Shown: positions 1-11,886 of the stretch, one piece after another
Position numbering within the stretch: position 1 is the stretch's first letter
Layout of the letters: each line of letters opens with the position of its first letter
Source of the DNA: Geobacillus sp. 46C-IIa
Lineage (GTDB): Bacteria > Bacillota > Bacilli > Bacillales > Anoxybacillaceae
Length of the DNA: 64,000 nt
NCBI RefSeq assembly: GCF_014679505.1
Contig: NZ_CP061474.1
Location: 774,001 to 838,000 of the forward strand
Direction of reading: 5' to 3'
The notes under the pieces: generated by a model
Database searches by the model: none
What the model was told of the DNA's origin: nothing
The model's input: only the letters and a program-made list of their open reading frames with translations
Program-made: the position numbers and the translations under genes

Positions 1-35
1 CGGAACATTCCGTTGTGATGAGAGGAGAAATTTCG

Positions 36-779
36 ATGGCTGGACATTCGAAGTGGAAAAATATCCAACGGCGGAAAAACGCTCAAGATGCCAAGCGCGG
101 CAAGCTGTTTATGAAACTGGCGAAAGAAATTTATGTCGCCGCGAAAACCGGCGGAGGGGACCCGGCGGCCAACGCGAGCCTGCGCCTTGTCATTGAGAAG
201 GCAAAGGCGGCCAATATGCCGGGCGAAAACATTGAACGGGCGATTAAAAAAGCAACAGGAAACCAAGAGCATACGAATTATGAGGAAATCCGTTATGAAG
301 GATATGGGCCGGGCGGCGTCGCTGTGATGGTTGTCTGCCTGACCGATAATAAAAACCGCACCGCCGCCAACGTGCGGGCGGCATTTTCGAAAAACGGCGG
401 CAACCTGGGGGAAACGGGCTGCGTCTCTTACTTGTTTGAGCGCAAAGGCTTGCTCGTCATCGATCGTGAACAGCACAACGTTGACGAAGAGGAGCTGTTG
501 CTTTTGGCGATTGAGGCGGGAGCGGAGGAAATGGAAACGACGGATGAGTCGTTCGAAATTTATACGGCGCCCGAGTCATTTGAGACGGTAAAAGAACAGC
601 TCGAACAGCAAGGATTCACGTTTGCGAGCGCGGAAATCACGATGATTCCGCAAACATATACAACGTTATCAGGCGATGAATTGAAAAAAATGTTGAAGTT
701 AATCGATACGCTTGAAGATGATGATGACGTCCAAGAGGTGTACCATAACTTGGATGAATCGGTGCTTGAGGAACAATAA
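36..779 (+). CDS. yebC: YebC/PmpR (TACO1) family protein
   Basis: 247-residue cytoplasmic protein of the YebC/TACO1 family. Members are annotated as transcriptional regulators, and the family is also implicated in helping ribosomes through difficult sequences. The family N-terminus [14 protein letters not shown] is intact, followed by the [14 protein letters not shown] segment and an acidic C-terminus, at the usual length. ATG at 36 is chosen because AGAGGAG lies at 21-27 and the family starts here; an in-frame GTG upstream would add seven residues. A terminator follows at once, so this is the last gene of whatever unit enters from the left. The family call is secure; the exact molecular role is not shown by sequence. 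Confidence 0.95.
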   Translation: MAGHSKWKNIQRRKNAQDAKRGKLFMKLAKEIYVAAKTGGGDPAANASLRLVIEKAKAANMPGENIERAIKKATGNQEHTNYEEIRYEGYGPGGVAVMVVCLTDNKNRTAANVRAAFSKNGGNLGETGCVSYLFERKGLLVIDREQHNVDEEELLLLAIEAGAEEMETTDESFEIYTAPESFETVKEQLEQQGFTFASAEITMIPQTYTTLSGDELKKMLKLIDTLEDDDDVQEVYHNLDESVLEEQ

Positions 780-783
780 CATC

Positions 784-811
784 CGTCAGCGGCACGCTGG
801 CGATTTTTTTT
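784..811 (+). terminator. Rho-independent terminator after yebC
   Basis: CGTCAGCG (784-791) pairs with CGCTGGCG (795-802) across a GCA loop, with one G-T pair, and is followed by eight T. It starts a few bases after the yebC stop. Confidence 0.85.
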
Positions 812-878
812 GCCTTGACTACATACAGCAGAAGGCCGGGGAACATAATAACAAAGAAACAAGGGGGTGCAAAACTAC

Positions 879-1889
879 ATGGAAGGAAATGTTGCTTCAC
901 TAACGAGTGCAGAGATTTCAAGCCTTTGGAGCACGTATATAAATGACAGCATCGTCGCCTGTTTGCTGACGCACTTTGCAGAAACGGTGACCGATGACGA
1001 TATTCGCCCGCTCATTACTGAGACGTTGAACGTCGCCAACGGGCATTTGCGCGCCATCGAGCAGCTGTTCGCTGCCGAAGGGATCGCCAAGCCGGTCGGC
1101 TACCCGGTGGAGAAGCATGTGTATCCTGGTGCGCCGAAGTTGTTTAGCGATATCTTCTACTTAGAATATATGTATCATATGTCCAAGTTCGGCCTCACCT
1201 CGCATAGCGGGGCGATCGCCTTGGCATCGCGCCAAGATGTTGCTCAGTTGTTCCACCAGTTTTTGAACGAGGCGGTGATGTTAAACGACCGCGCCCGCCA
1301 GCTCCTGCTGGAAAAAGGGGTGTACGTTCGCCCGCCGTATATGGTGTACCCGAAAGAAGCGGCATTTATTGAGAAACAAAGCTTTTTAACCGGCTGGTTC
1401 GGCCCGCGCCGCCCGCTGCTCGCTGTCGAAGTGGCCCATTTGTTTACAACGGCGCGCAACAACGAGATTGGCAAGGCGACATTGACCGGATTTGCCCAAG
1501 TGGCGGCCGATCCGGAAATCCGCAACTTTTTCTTGCGTGGAGTGCGCGTCTGTTCCGATATTATGAACACCGTTCATGACGTGTTGCGGGAAAGCAACGT
1601 GCCGACTGTCATGTCCCCGGATGTTACCGTCACCGACTCGACAAAGCCGCCGTTTTCCGACCAATTAATGATGGCCGTTATTAACGCGCTATCCGCGATT
1701 GGCACGGCGGAATACGGAGCGGCGATGGCGGTGAGCCTCCGCCGCGACATTATCGCTTTATACGCCAGCTTGATCGCCAAAGCCGGCGCTTTTACCGAGG
1801 ACGGGGCCAACATGATGATCGACCGCCGTTGGCTCGAATATCCGCCGCACTTTTTGGACCGGCGGGAGCTTGTCTTGCAAAAAAGCTGA
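879..1889 (+). CDS. DUF3231 family protein
   Basis: 336-residue protein matching the DUF3231 family of Bacillaceae. The sequence is almost wholly helical and looks like a duplicated domain: both halves begin with a 'LTSAEISSLW / LAVEVAHLFTTARN'-type helix and repeat the order helix, acidic turn, helix. This resembles ferritin-like four-helix proteins, but no diiron motif was confirmed. ATG 879 is chosen over an in-frame GTG at 867 because the GTG overlaps the AAGGGGG ribosome binding site at 861-867. There is no signal peptide. It occupies its own unit between yebC and bofC, where B. subtilis carries other genes. The function is unknown. Confidence 0.8.
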   Translation: MEGNVASLTSAEISSLWSTYINDSIVACLLTHFAETVTDDDIRPLITETLNVANGHLRAIEQLFAAEGIAKPVGYPVEKHVYPGAPKLFSDIFYLEYMYHMSKFGLTSHSGAIALASRQDVAQLFHQFLNEAVMLNDRARQLLLEKGVYVRPPYMVYPKEAAFIEKQSFLTGWFGPRRPLLAVEVAHLFTTARNNEIGKATLTGFAQVAADPEIRNFFLRGVRVCSDIMNTVHDVLRESNVPTVMSPDVTVTDSTKPPFSDQLMMAVINALSAIGTAEYGAAMAVSLRRDIIALYASLIAKAGAFTEDGANMMIDRRWLEYPPHFLDRRELVLQKS

Positions 1890-1968
1890 CGGAACAGGAA
1901 TAAAATGGCGCCTGTCGGCGAAACTAATGGTGTAAGAAAACCATCATTTCGGAAGAGAGGAACGGACC

Positions 1969-2451
1969 ATGCGAATTCTTTCCATCCTATTGTTGGCTGC
2001 CGCGATCGTATTGCCGACTCATTGGACGTTCGCCGCGTCGGCGCCGGTGAAAATGACGATCGTGTTGCAGCAGCAATACGTAGACGGAGAGATCAGTGAG
2101 GAAAAAAGAGTAGAAACGGTCGTTTCGTTAACAGAAATATGGAAAAAGTACCGTGACTGGCAACTGATTACTCTCGATGACCGGACGATCGTCTTTCGCA
2201 AAACGATCAACGACATTTCCCCGTTGTTAAAAACAAACGGCTATTTCGGGATCACCAATGACGGCACATTGTCCATTTTCAACGGCAAACCGAATCAGTC
2301 AGGGGAAATTATCCAGTCGTTTTTCCAAATCGATGTCGGAAAGCTGGAAAGCCGCCAACAGGCGAAATTAAAACAAGGCATCCGCGTCCTCTCGAAAGAA
2401 CAATATGAACAAGTGATCGAAATATACCGGCATTTTGCGGTTGTGCAATAA
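1969..2451 (+). CDS. bofC: BofC, bypass-of-forespore C protein
   Basis: 160-residue secreted sporulation protein. An N-terminal signal sequence (MRILSILLLAAAIVLPTHW, ending near FAASA at 21-25) is followed by a BofC-type body with the segment EISEEKRVETVVSLTEIW near residue 45. In B. subtilis BofC is made in the forespore and inhibits the signalling protease SpoIVB in the intermembrane space, delaying pro-sigma-K processing. The start has the binding site GAGAGG 11 bases upstream. A terminator separates it from ruvA, which it also precedes in B. subtilis. The sporulation sigma factor driving it could not be read from the upstream sequence. Confidence 0.9.
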   Translation: MRILSILLLAAAIVLPTHWTFAASAPVKMTIVLQQQYVDGEISEEKRVETVVSLTEIWKKYRDWQLITLDDRTIVFRKTINDISPLLKTNGYFGITNDGTLSIFNGKPNQSGEIIQSFFQIDVGKLESRQQAKLKQGIRVLSKEQYEQVIEIYRHFAVVQ

Positions 2452-2455
2452 AACG

Positions 2456-2495
2456 AAATCCCGTGGTGTGAAGCGCATCGCGGGATTTGTTTTTG
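2456..2495 (+). terminator. Rho-independent terminator after bofC
   Basis: AAATCCCG (2456-2463) pairs with CGGGATTT (2481-2488) and is followed by GTTTTTG. The 17-base loop can form extra inner pairs. Confidence 0.75.
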
Positions 2496-2520
2496 TTATA
2501 ATGAAATCGTATGATACAAT
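2493..2520 (+). promoter_or_regulatory. Possible sigma-A promoter of ruvA operon
   Basis: TTGTTA (2493-2498), a 16-base spacer and TACAAT (2515-2520) lie 30 bases before the ruvA start and directly after the bofC terminator. The match is moderate; a second TATAAT-like string overlaps the spacer. Confidence 0.4.
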
Positions 2521-2550
2521 GAAAGGGCGAGAAAAGGAGAGGAGCATCCA

Positions 2551-3135
2551 TTGATCGAGTTCATCCGCGGATATGTCGATTACATCTGTCCCGAATATAT
2601 TGTGATCGACCATAACGGCATCGGCTATGAAATTTTTACTCCCAACCCGTTTGCCTTCGAGGGGAGCCGTGGGGCGGCGGTGACGGTATATACATACGAA
2701 TACGTGCGTGAAGATGTGCACGCCTTATACGGATTTCTGACGCGCGAAGAGCGGAACTTGTTTGCCAAGCTGCTCCAAGTGTCCGGCATCGGACCGAAGG
2801 GAGGGCTCGCCATTTTGGCGGCCGGGCGGCCGGATGAGCTGGCGCGGGCGATTGAGGAAGAAAATGAGGCGTTTTTATGCAAGTTTCCGGGCGTTGGAAA
2901 AAAGACGGCCCGGCAAATGATTTTAGATTTAAAGGGAAAGCTTGCGATATTTTCTGTGCCGGCGGCTTCGCGCCCGGCCGTTCCCCTTTCCGGGGAGCTT
3001 GCCGAGGCGGTTGCTGCGCTCAAGGCGCTCGGCTATGCGGAACGGGAAATCGACAAAATTATTCCGGCGCTTCGCGAGGAAACGATGACGACGGAACAAT
3101 ACGTCAAGCGGGCGCTGGCGCTGTTGCTGAAATAA
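2551..3135 (+). CDS. ruvA: Holliday junction DNA helicase subunit RuvA
   Basis: 194-residue tetrameric Holliday-junction-binding subunit that loads RuvB rings for branch migration. Domains in order are an N-terminal OB fold ([12 protein letters not shown]), tandem helix-hairpin-helix motifs ([16 protein letters not shown] near residue 75 and [16 protein letters not shown] near 112), and a C-terminal RuvB-binding domain after residue 150. The start is TTG at 2551 with GGAGAGGAG just upstream; no better ATG exists. It is followed 30 bases later by ruvB, as in most Bacillota, and the two are surely co-transcribed. Confidence 0.97.
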   Translation: MIEFIRGYVDYICPEYIVIDHNGIGYEIFTPNPFAFEGSRGAAVTVYTYEYVREDVHALYGFLTREERNLFAKLLQVSGIGPKGGLAILAAGRPDELARAIEEENEAFLCKFPGVGKKTARQMILDLKGKLAIFSVPAASRPAVPLSGELAEAVAALKALGYAEREIDKIIPALREETMTTEQYVKRALALLLK

Positions 3136-3165
3136 ATGGCAGCTGGCTAAAAGGGAGGGACGACG

Positions 3166-4167
3166 GTGGACGAACGGCTTGTATCCGGTGCAGCTTTAGG
3201 CGGCGAGGCGGCGCTCGAACCAAACTTGCGCCCGCAATATTTGCGTGAATATATCGGGCAAGATAAAGTCAAAGAAAACTTGCAAGTGTTTATTGAAGCG
3301 GCCAAGCTGCGTGAAGAGACGCTTGACCACGTCTTGCTGTATGGGCCGCCGGGGCTCGGGAAAACGACGCTTGCCGCCATTATTGCCAATGAAATGGGTG
3401 TCAAGATGCGGGCGACATCCGGGCCGGCGCTTGAGCGGCCCGGTGATCTAGCGGCGCTTTTGACCTCGCTTGAGCCGGGGGACGTGCTGTTTATTGATGA
3501 AATCCACCGGTTGCCGCGGACGGTTGAAGAAGTGCTGTACCCGGCGATGGAAGATTACTGTTTGGACATTATGATCGGCAAAGGGCCGGAAGCGCGTTCG
3601 CTTCGCCTTGATTTGCCGCCGTTTACGCTTGTCGGAGCGACAACAAGAGCCGGGGCGCTGTCCGCCCCGCTGCGTGACCGGTTTGGCGTCATCAGCCGGC
3701 TTGAATATTATCAAGTGGACCAGCTGGCGCAAATTATTGAGCGGGCAGCGGCCATTTTGCATATGATAATCAGCAGCGAGGCGGCGCTCGAACTGGCGCG
3801 CCGGGCGCGGGGCACGCCGCGCATTGCCAACCGGCTGCTCCGCCGCGTCCGCGATTTTGCCCAAGTGCGCGGGGACGGGGAAATCACGCTGCCGCTCGCT
3901 GTCGAGGCGCTCGAGCGGCTGCAAGTCGACCGGCTCGGACTTGATCATATTGACCATAAGCTGCTTTTGGCGATCATCGAAAAATTTGCCGGCGGCCCGG
4001 TCGGGCTCGAGACGCTGGCGGCGGTGATCGGAGAAGAAGCGCAAACGATCGAGGAAGTGTATGAGCCGTATTTGCTGCAAATCGGCCTATTGCAACGGAC
4101 GCCGCGCGGGCGTGTCGCCACGCCGTCGGCATATGCTCATTTAAGAATGGAGGTTCCGAAGCGGTGA
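3166..4167 (+). CDS. ruvB: Holliday junction branch migration helicase RuvB
   Basis: 333-residue AAA+ motor that drives branch migration with RuvA. Walker A GPPGLGKT is at residues 60-67, Walker B VLFIDEIH at 107-114, and a GATTRAG sensor segment follows; a C-terminal winged helix contains the [12 protein letters not shown] motif. The start is GTG 3166, eight bases after GGGAGGG. Its stop overlaps the next start by four bases (GTGA), so the genes are translationally coupled. Length and motifs are normal for the family. Confidence 0.97.
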   Translation: MDERLVSGAALGGEAALEPNLRPQYLREYIGQDKVKENLQVFIEAAKLREETLDHVLLYGPPGLGKTTLAAIIANEMGVKMRATSGPALERPGDLAALLTSLEPGDVLFIDEIHRLPRTVEEVLYPAMEDYCLDIMIGKGPEARSLRLDLPPFTLVGATTRAGALSAPLRDRFGVISRLEYYQVDQLAQIIERAAAILHMIISSEAALELARRARGTPRIANRLLRRVRDFAQVRGDGEITLPLAVEALERLQVDRLGLDHIDHKLLLAIIEKFAGGPVGLETLAAVIGEEAQTIEEVYEPYLLQIGLLQRTPRGRVATPSAYAHLRMEVPKR

Positions 4168-4370
4168 ACAGCTTGCCGAAGTTGATCATAACGATTGGCG
4201 TCGCGCTGGTCATTGTCGGGTTTGTTATGCAGTTTATCAAACTCGGCCGCTTGCCGGGGGATATCGTCATCCGCAAGGGGAATATGACTTTTTATTTCCC
4301 GATCGTCACATCGATCTTGCTAAGTGTCGTATTATCATTGATTTTTTATGTGCTCGGGCGGTTTCGCTAA
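4164..4370 (+). CDS. DUF2905 family small membrane protein
   Basis: 68-residue protein with two predicted membrane segments (about residues 6-24 and 45-65) separated by a short loop containing [15 protein letters not shown], which is characteristic of DUF2905. The GTG start overlaps the ruvB stop codon by four bases. The family commonly sits between ruvB and queA in Bacillus. Its function is unknown; its position suggests only co-expression with the ruv-que genes. Confidence 0.85.
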   Translation: MNSLPKLIITIGVALVIVGFVMQFIKLGRLPGDIVIRKGNMTFYFPIVTSILLSVVLSLIFYVLGRFR

Positions 4371-4385
4371 AGGGAGGAAAGCTTT

Positions 4386-6574
<2,189 letters not shown>

Positions 6575-6597
6575 CCATCGGAAAGGAGGGGGATTGA

Positions 6598-6870
6598 ATG
6601 AACGCGGCGATTGCGAATTTGTTGCCAATCGTGCTGTTTTTTGTCATTTTCTACTTTTTGCTCATTCGTCCGCAGCAAAAGCGGCAGCGTGCCGTCCAGC
6701 AAATGCAGGCGAATTTGAAAAAAGGCGATAAAATCATCACGATTGGCGGTTTGCATGGCATCATCGACTCGGTCGATGAAGATAAAATCATCATCCGCGC
6801 GGGTGACGGCACACGGCTTACATACGACCGTTCCGCGGTGCGTGAAGTTGTGTCGGAAACTAAAGCATAA
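6598..6870 (+). CDS. yajC: Preprotein translocase auxiliary subunit YajC
   Basis: 90-residue single-span membrane protein that associates with SecDF. One hydrophobic segment (residues 6-22, ending FYFLLIRPQQKRQ) is followed by a small soluble domain with the typical LKKGDKIITIGGLHGII motif. The start has GGAAAGGAGGGGG just upstream. It is the last gene of the ruv-que-tgt unit and is followed by a strong terminator; its partner secDF lies 2.6 kb downstream, beyond two inverted genes. Confidence 0.95.
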   Translation: MNAAIANLLPIVLFFVIFYFLLIRPQQKRQRAVQQMQANLKKGDKIITIGGLHGIIDSVDEDKIIIRAGDGTRLTYDRSAVREVVSETKA

Positions 6871-6908
6871 CCTGAATGAAAAGCCGTCAGCCGATGGCGC
6901 TGGCGACA

Positions 6909-6941
6909 AAAGCGGCTGTTTCGTCCAGAAACAGCCGCTTT
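6909..6941. terminator. Bidirectional terminator between yajC and yrzE
   Basis: AAAGCGGCTGTTTC (6909-6922) pairs with its exact complement at 6928-6941 across a 5-base loop. It lies between two converging genes; the T tail is short on both strands. Confidence 0.75.
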
Positions 6942-6958
6942 CGCATTGGGACGCCCGC

Positions 6959-7342
6959 TTATGCACGCTCGCGGCGCGTCGGTGACAAATTGACGCCGAC
7001 GATGCCGCCAAGGGCGGCGGCGACAAAAAAGACAAGGTGGTACAGCCATTGTTCCGCTGTAAACGGCTTTTCAATGCCAAGAAATTGAAACAAAAAGATG
7101 AGCGCTGTAAACAAGAGGCTGGTCAGTCCGCCGGCAAGCCATCCTTTCTCTTGGCTTTTCCCGCCGGCAACGATGCCGCCGATGAACATCGAGATAACCG
7201 AGACAGTAAAAATCACCCATGTCAGCGATGATTCATGAATGTCCGTCCACTTAAGAAGCAACGAAAAAACGAAGCTAATGAGCGCCGCCAACACGAAAAT
7301 GGTGGCGACCCCATATACGAGTGCGCTGCCAAGCCGTGACAC
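6959..7342 (-). CDS. yrzE: TIGR04086 family membrane protein (YrzE-like)
   Basis: 127-residue integral membrane protein with four hydrophobic segments (about 10-30, 41-60, 68-88 and 100-120) and a short positively charged tail (SPTRRERA), as in the TIGR04086/YrzE family of Bacillus. It is transcribed opposite to yajC and secDF, as in B. subtilis. No catalytic motif is visible and the function is unknown. The ATG start at 7342 has GGGGGG nearby upstream on its strand. Confidence 0.8.
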   Translation of the reverse strand: MSRLGSALVYGVATIFVLAALISFVFSLLLKWTDIHESSLTWVIFTVSVISMFIGGIVAGGKSQEKGWLAGGLTSLLFTALIFLFQFLGIEKPFTAEQWLYHLVFFVAAALGGIVGVNLSPTRRERA

Positions 7343-7409
7343 TGTATTCCCCCCCTGATCACAACCGTTTTACCGCTATATATATTCGTTGCCGGACATG
7401 TTTAGAAGT

Positions 7410-8972
7410 TTATTTTCGTCCGTTCTTCCGAGCGAGCCAATGAAGTCCCGGGAGATAGACGAGCTCTTCGCGCTTGATAAGCTGAAAAAACAACAGGACG
7501 GTCACATATAAAGCAATCGTTGCCGCCATGGCGAACAGCGTCCATAATGGCGAAGGCATGGCCGCGGGCGGATAGCGGAAAAGCGCATAGCCAGCCGCAC
7601 CGGCGGCAGCGATGGCAACGAGCGCTTTCGCATATTCGCGCGCGTTGATCGAAAAGGAGACGGCCTTGGCGACGGTGGCGAAGTGGAGAAGCGTCACAAG
7701 CACCGTGCCGATGGACGTCGCAAGCGCCGCTCCCATAATGCCTAAGCTTGGCCGCGAGGCAAGGACGAAGATGCACGCGAGCTTGACCGCCGCCCCGATC
7801 AAGCTGTTCGTCATGGCTGCATTTGCCAAGTCGAGCCCTTGCAACACCGCTTGGAGTGGGCCTTGGAAATAATAAAATAAGAAAAACGGCGCCATCACTT
7901 GAATAAAGATGGCCGCTTCGCTCGTGCCATACATCCACCGCATGAGCGGTTCGGCAAAAATGTAAAGGACGACGGCGGAAAGACCGCCGGTGACAAGCGC
8001 TAAGCGCATGGCCTGGGTGATCCGGTATTCGACCAATAGCGGCTTGTTTTGCGCCATCGCCTCACTAATGGCCGGCACAAGCGCTGTCGAGAGCGCGTAC
8101 GTAATGAATGACGGCAAAGTGAGCAGCGGCAGCGCGTAGCCGACAAGCTGGCCGTACTGCTTCGTGGCGGCGGAGGCGGCCACGCCAGCCAGAGCTAAGC
8201 TGTTGGCGACGACGATCGGCTCGAAAAACCAAGAAAGCGAGCCGATCAAGCGGCCGCCGGTCGTTGGCAGGGCGATCCGCATGAGGCGGCCGAACGTCTC
8301 TTTGCCGGCATGCACATAGCGGAAAAAGTTCGTCCGCAGGCGGATGGACTTTTTGAACTTAAATAAAAACAACAAGTACAGTAAGGCGGCCAGTTCGCCA
8401 AGGACGGAAGATGCCATGGCGCCGGCGGCGGCGTATTCGACGCCGTACGGCAGGAGCGGTCTTGTGCATAGAGCGATCAAGCTGATGCGGACGATTTGTT
8501 CAATCAAAAGCGAGTAGGCGTACGGCTTCATTTGCTGGCGTCCTTGAAAATAGCCGCGCAACACCGAAGAAATCGCCACGATTGGCACGACCGGGGCGAT
8601 GGCCATTAACGGGTAGTACGTGCGCGGATCGGTGAACATCGTCCGCGAAAGCCACGGCGCTGCAACAATGAGCGCCGGCAGGAATACGAGACTCAGCACC
8701 CCGGTCGTCGTGAGCGACACGACAAGAATTTTTTTTACCCGTTGCCGGTCGCCGGCCGCTTCCGCTTCAGCGACGAGCTTGGAAATAGCGACAGGCAGCC
8801 CGATTTGGGTCGCCGTAATCGCTAACACGAGCGTCGGCACGGCCATCATGTACAGCCCGACCCCCTCGTCGCCGATCATCCGGGCGACGACGATGCGGTT
8901 GATGAAGCCGAGAATTTTTGTAATAAAACCGGCGGCGATTAAAATGATCGTCCCTTGCAAAAATTTGGACAT
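7410..8972 (-). CDS. spoVB: Stage V sporulation protein B, MOP-superfamily flippase
   Basis: 520-residue polytopic membrane protein of the MATE/MOP superfamily with about 14 hydrophobic segments. It is needed for spore cortex synthesis in B. subtilis and is thought to move lipid-linked peptidoglycan precursors across the forespore membrane. The start MSKFLQGTIILIAAGFITKI is typical of SpoVB; the reading frame extends another 65 codons upstream, but that stretch is polar and overlaps the comN promoter region. The RGYFQGRQQM segment near residue 130 is typical of the family. It is inverted relative to its neighbours. Confidence 0.93.
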   Translation of the reverse strand: MSKFLQGTIILIAAGFITKILGFINRIVVARMIGDEGVGLYMMAVPTLVLAITATQIGLPVAISKLVAEAEAAGDRQRVKKILVVSLTTTGVLSLVFLPALIVAAPWLSRTMFTDPRTYYPLMAIAPVVPIVAISSVLRGYFQGRQQMKPYAYSLLIEQIVRISLIALCTRPLLPYGVEYAAAGAMASSVLGELAALLYLLFLFKFKKSIRLRTNFFRYVHAGKETFGRLMRIALPTTGGRLIGSLSWFFEPIVVANSLALAGVAASAATKQYGQLVGYALPLLTLPSFITYALSTALVPAISEAMAQNKPLLVEYRITQAMRLALVTGGLSAVVLYIFAEPLMRWMYGTSEAAIFIQVMAPFFLFYYFQGPLQAVLQGLDLANAAMTNSLIGAAVKLACIFVLASRPSLGIMGAALATSIGTVLVTLLHFATVAKAVSFSINAREYAKALVAIAAAGAAGYALFRYPPAAMPSPLWTLFAMAATIALYVTVLLFFQLIKREELVYLPGLHWLARKNGRK

Positions 8973-9080
8973 TTTCTTTCCCTGCCTTCTCAAATGCCTT
9001 AATCTTTTATACAATATATGCGAGACACATGGCCAAGCATGACAAGGATCATAGCTGGCATGGCGCGGGAGGGTGAGAGA

Positions 9081-9371
9081 ATGGAAAGGGAGAGGCAGCT
9101 GCGCAAACAGCTCATGCCGGCGCTTGAATGCAAATATGACGAGTTCCGCCTGCTCGGCTACACGCAAGTGACGATCGACGGGCTATGGGAATGTTTGTGC
9201 GCCCGAAAGTGGAAAAACGCGTTAGCGGAAAAAAAACTGTACGAGCTTGTCAGCGACATTTTGTCGCTTTCGCCCGGGGAATACATGGCGTTTTTGACGA
9301 TGCGTTCATACGAACGGCAGCGGTCAGCTGGCGACGATGATTTGGAACGCGTTCTCAACGAGTTGTTATAG
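9081..9371 (+). CDS. comN: ComN-like post-transcriptional regulator
   Basis: 96-residue soluble helical protein resembling ComN (YrzD) of B. subtilis, which acts post-transcriptionally on the comE competence mRNA and interacts with DivIVA. ATG 9081 follows GGGAGGGTGAG at 9067-9077 and gives the family length; the frame runs 21 codons further upstream without a ribosome binding site. The segment CKYDEFRLLGYTQVTIDGLWECL is the conserved core. It lies between spoVB, which is divergent, and secDF, exactly as in B. subtilis. Confidence 0.85.
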   Translation: MERERQLRKQLMPALECKYDEFRLLGYTQVTIDGLWECLCARKWKNALAEKKLYELVSDILSLSPGEYMAFLTMRSYERQRSAGDDDLERVLNELL

Positions 9372-9490
9372 CAAAAAATTGACACCCATGATCGGCTGGC
9401 CCATAATGAAAGTCGAAGCCGATGTGTGCAACGATGGCGCTGCCGGGGCTGCCGGGCGCCAAGACGAATCGAAGGAGGATTTTAAAGCGA

Positions 9491-11743
9491 ATGGTAAAAC
9501 GAGGCCGCATCGTCGCGTTTTTTCTGCTCCTGCTCCTATTTGCCGGAGTGATCGGACCGACGATTCAAGGAATTGTACATAATATCAAGCTAGGCCTTGA
9601 TTTGCAAGGCGGGTTTGAAGTGCTGTATGAGGTGAAGCCGGCGAAAAAAGGCGATAAAATCGACCAAGAAACACTCCAAAGCACGGTCAGCGCCTTAAAC
9701 AAGCGGATTAACGTCCTCGGCGTCAGCGAGCCGCGCGTTGACATCGAAGGCGGAAACCGCATCCGCGTTCAGCTCGCCGGGGTGAGAGACCAAAACGAGG
9801 CGCGCGAAATTTTGGCGACTCAAGCCAAGCTGACGTTTCGCGACGTGAATGACAATGTACTCATGGACGGGAGCGACCTCGTCCAAGGCGGGGCGAAGCT
9901 GTCGTTTGATGAAAACGGCCGGCCGAGCGTCGCGATTAAGCTGAAAGACGCCGATAAGTTTCGCCAGGTGACGGAAAAAGTGTACAATATGGGGCCGCCG
10001 AACAATATTTTAGTCATTTGGCTTGACTTTGAAGAAGGGGTTGACTCGTACCGGAAAGAAGCAGGCAAGGCGAATCCGAAATTTATTTCCGCCGCCTCAG
10101 TCAACCAAGTATTCAACCAGACGGACGTGTCGATTGTCGGCAATTTTACCGTGAAAGAAGCGCAGCAGCTCGCCGACTTGCTCAACGCTGGCGCGCTTCC
10201 CGTCCAATTGCATGAAATTTACTCGACGTCCGTCGGCGCCCAATTTGGGCAAAACGCCTTGCAAAAAACGGTATTGGCCGGCATCATCGGCATCGCTGCC
10301 ATCTTCTTGTTTATGATTTGGTTTTACCGGCTGCCCGGCGTGATTGCCGTCATTACGCTATCGATGTACATTTATTTGATTTTGCTCTTGTTTGACTGGA
10401 TGAACGGCGTTTTGACGCTGCCGGGCATCGCCGCCCTTATTTTAGGGGTTGGGATGGCGGTCGACGCCAACATTATTACGTATGAGCGGATCAAGGAAGA
10501 GCTGAAGCTTGGCAAATCGGTGCTGTCGGCGTTTCGCGCCGGCAACCGCGGTTCGTTTGCGACGATTTTTGATGCCAACATTACGACGATCATCGCCGGC
10601 GCCGTCTTGTTCATTTACGGGACAAGCTCGGTCAAAGGGTTTGCGACGATGCTCATCATCAGCATTGTCGCCAGCTTTGTCACCGCCGTCTACGGCACGC
10701 GCCTGCTGCTCGGGCTGCTCGTCTCAAGCCGCTGGCTTGATAAAAAACCGGGGTATTTTGGCGTGAAAAAATCGGAAATCTTAAACATCGCCGAAACGAC
10801 CGACGAGACGGAAGTGCCGACAAAGTTTGACCGCTGGGATTTTGTCAAGCATAGCAAAAAATTTTTCCTTTTCTCTGGCGCCTTGACGATTGCCGGGGTC
10901 ATTTCGCTTGTTGCCATGGGGCTCAACCTCGGCATTGACTTCACGAGCGGGACGCGCGTTGAAGTGACGAGCAACCGCCCGATCGATGCCAATGAACTGG
11001 GCAGTTATTTTAAACGGCTTGGCCACGAGCCGGAGGAGGTTGTTTTATCCGGCACGGATGGAAAGACGGGGGTTGTCCGTTTAATCGGCGTGCTCGATAA
11101 ACAAGAAATCGCCAAGTTAAAAGGCGAGTTGAAACAGACGTACGGGTTTGAGCCAAACGTGAGCACCGTCTCGCCAATCGTCGGCAAGCAGCTTGCCCGC
11201 AACGCGCTCATCGCCGTGCTCATTTCGTCGATTGGAATTATTCTTTATGTGACGATCCGCTTTGAATGGCGGATGGCGTTGGCTGCCATCATCGCTTTAT
11301 TGCACGATGCGTTTTTTATCATTACCGTGTTTAGCTTGACGCGGCTTGAGGTCGATTTGACGTTTATCGCCGCCGTGCTGACGATCATCGGTTACTCGAT
11401 CAATGATACGATTGTCACGTTTGACCGTATTCGCGATCTCATGAAGAAGCGGAAAGTGAAAACGGTCGACGATCTGAAACATATTGTCAACCGGGCGTTG
11501 CAACAAACGTTCACACGCTCGATCAACACGGTGTTGACGGTTTTGATTACGGTCATTGCCTTGCTTTTGTTTGGCAGCGAGGCGATTCGCAACTTCAACC
11601 TCGCCTTGCTCGTCGGCCTTGTGTGCGGCGTCTATTCTTCGCTTTTCATCGCTGCACAGCTGTGGGTCGTTTGGAAAGGAAATGCGCTCAAAAAAGGCAA
11701 AGGGGCGAAAAAAGCCGCGCCGGAAGCCGAACCGCATCTGTAA
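9491..11743 (+). CDS. secDF: SecDF fused protein-export membrane protein
   Basis: 750-residue fusion of SecD and SecF, the usual Bacillus arrangement; it uses the proton gradient to help pull secreted proteins through SecYEG. The SecD half starts with MVKRGRIVAFFLL and has LGLDLQGGFEVLYEV, a large extracytoplasmic domain (about 60-260), then six membrane spans with GVGMAVDANIITYERIKEE. The SecF half begins near residue 450 with LNLGIDFTSGTRVEV and has GYSINDTIVTFDRIRD. ATG 9491 is chosen for the GAAGGAGG at 9471-9478 and homology; upstream codons in frame are not typical. Confidence 0.96.
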   Translation: MVKRGRIVAFFLLLLLFAGVIGPTIQGIVHNIKLGLDLQGGFEVLYEVKPAKKGDKIDQETLQSTVSALNKRINVLGVSEPRVDIEGGNRIRVQLAGVRDQNEAREILATQAKLTFRDVNDNVLMDGSDLVQGGAKLSFDENGRPSVAIKLKDADKFRQVTEKVYNMGPPNNILVIWLDFEEGVDSYRKEAGKANPKFISAASVNQVFNQTDVSIVGNFTVKEAQQLADLLNAGALPVQLHEIYSTSVGAQFGQNALQKTVLAGIIGIAAIFLFMIWFYRLPGVIAVITLSMYIYLILLLFDWMNGVLTLPGIAALILGVGMAVDANIITYERIKEELKLGKSVLSAFRAGNRGSFATIFDANITTIIAGAVLFIYGTSSVKGFATMLIISIVASFVTAVYGTRLLLGLLVSSRWLDKKPGYFGVKKSEILNIAETTDETEVPTKFDRWDFVKHSKKFFLFSGALTIAGVISLVAMGLNLGIDFTSGTRVEVTSNRPIDANELGSYFKRLGHEPEEVVLSGTDGKTGVVRLIGVLDKQEIAKLKGELKQTYGFEPNVSTVSPIVGKQLARNALIAVLISSIGIILYVTIRFEWRMALAAIIALLHDAFFIITVFSLTRLEVDLTFIAAVLTIIGYSINDTIVTFDRIRDLMKKRKVKTVDDLKHIVNRALQQTFTRSINTVLTVLITVIALLLFGSEAIRNFNLALLVGLVCGVYSSLFIAAQLWVVWKGNALKKGKGAKKAAPEAEPHL

Positions 11744-11748
11744 TGGCC

Positions 11749-11785
11749 GCACCGGGAAAAGCGAACGCTTTTTCCGGTGCTTTTT
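11749..11785 (+). terminator. Rho-independent terminator after secDF
   Basis: GCACCGGGAAAAGCG (11749-11763) pairs with CGCTTTTTCCGGTGC (11766-11780), followed by TTTTTCTTT. Confidence 0.88.
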
Positions 11786-11886
11786 CTTTGCTGACGATGC
11801 TTGCAACGGAAAATGGATACACTAATGGTCAGATGAAGCATAAGCAGCTGCGACGCTGCTAGACGTGAAAGTGGGGGAAGCTGGCC

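Noticed and set aside
7410..9167. N-terminal extension of SpoVB by 65 codons
   Set aside because: The extension is polar, lacks a binding site and overlaps comN control sequences; the product from 8972 has the family length and start.
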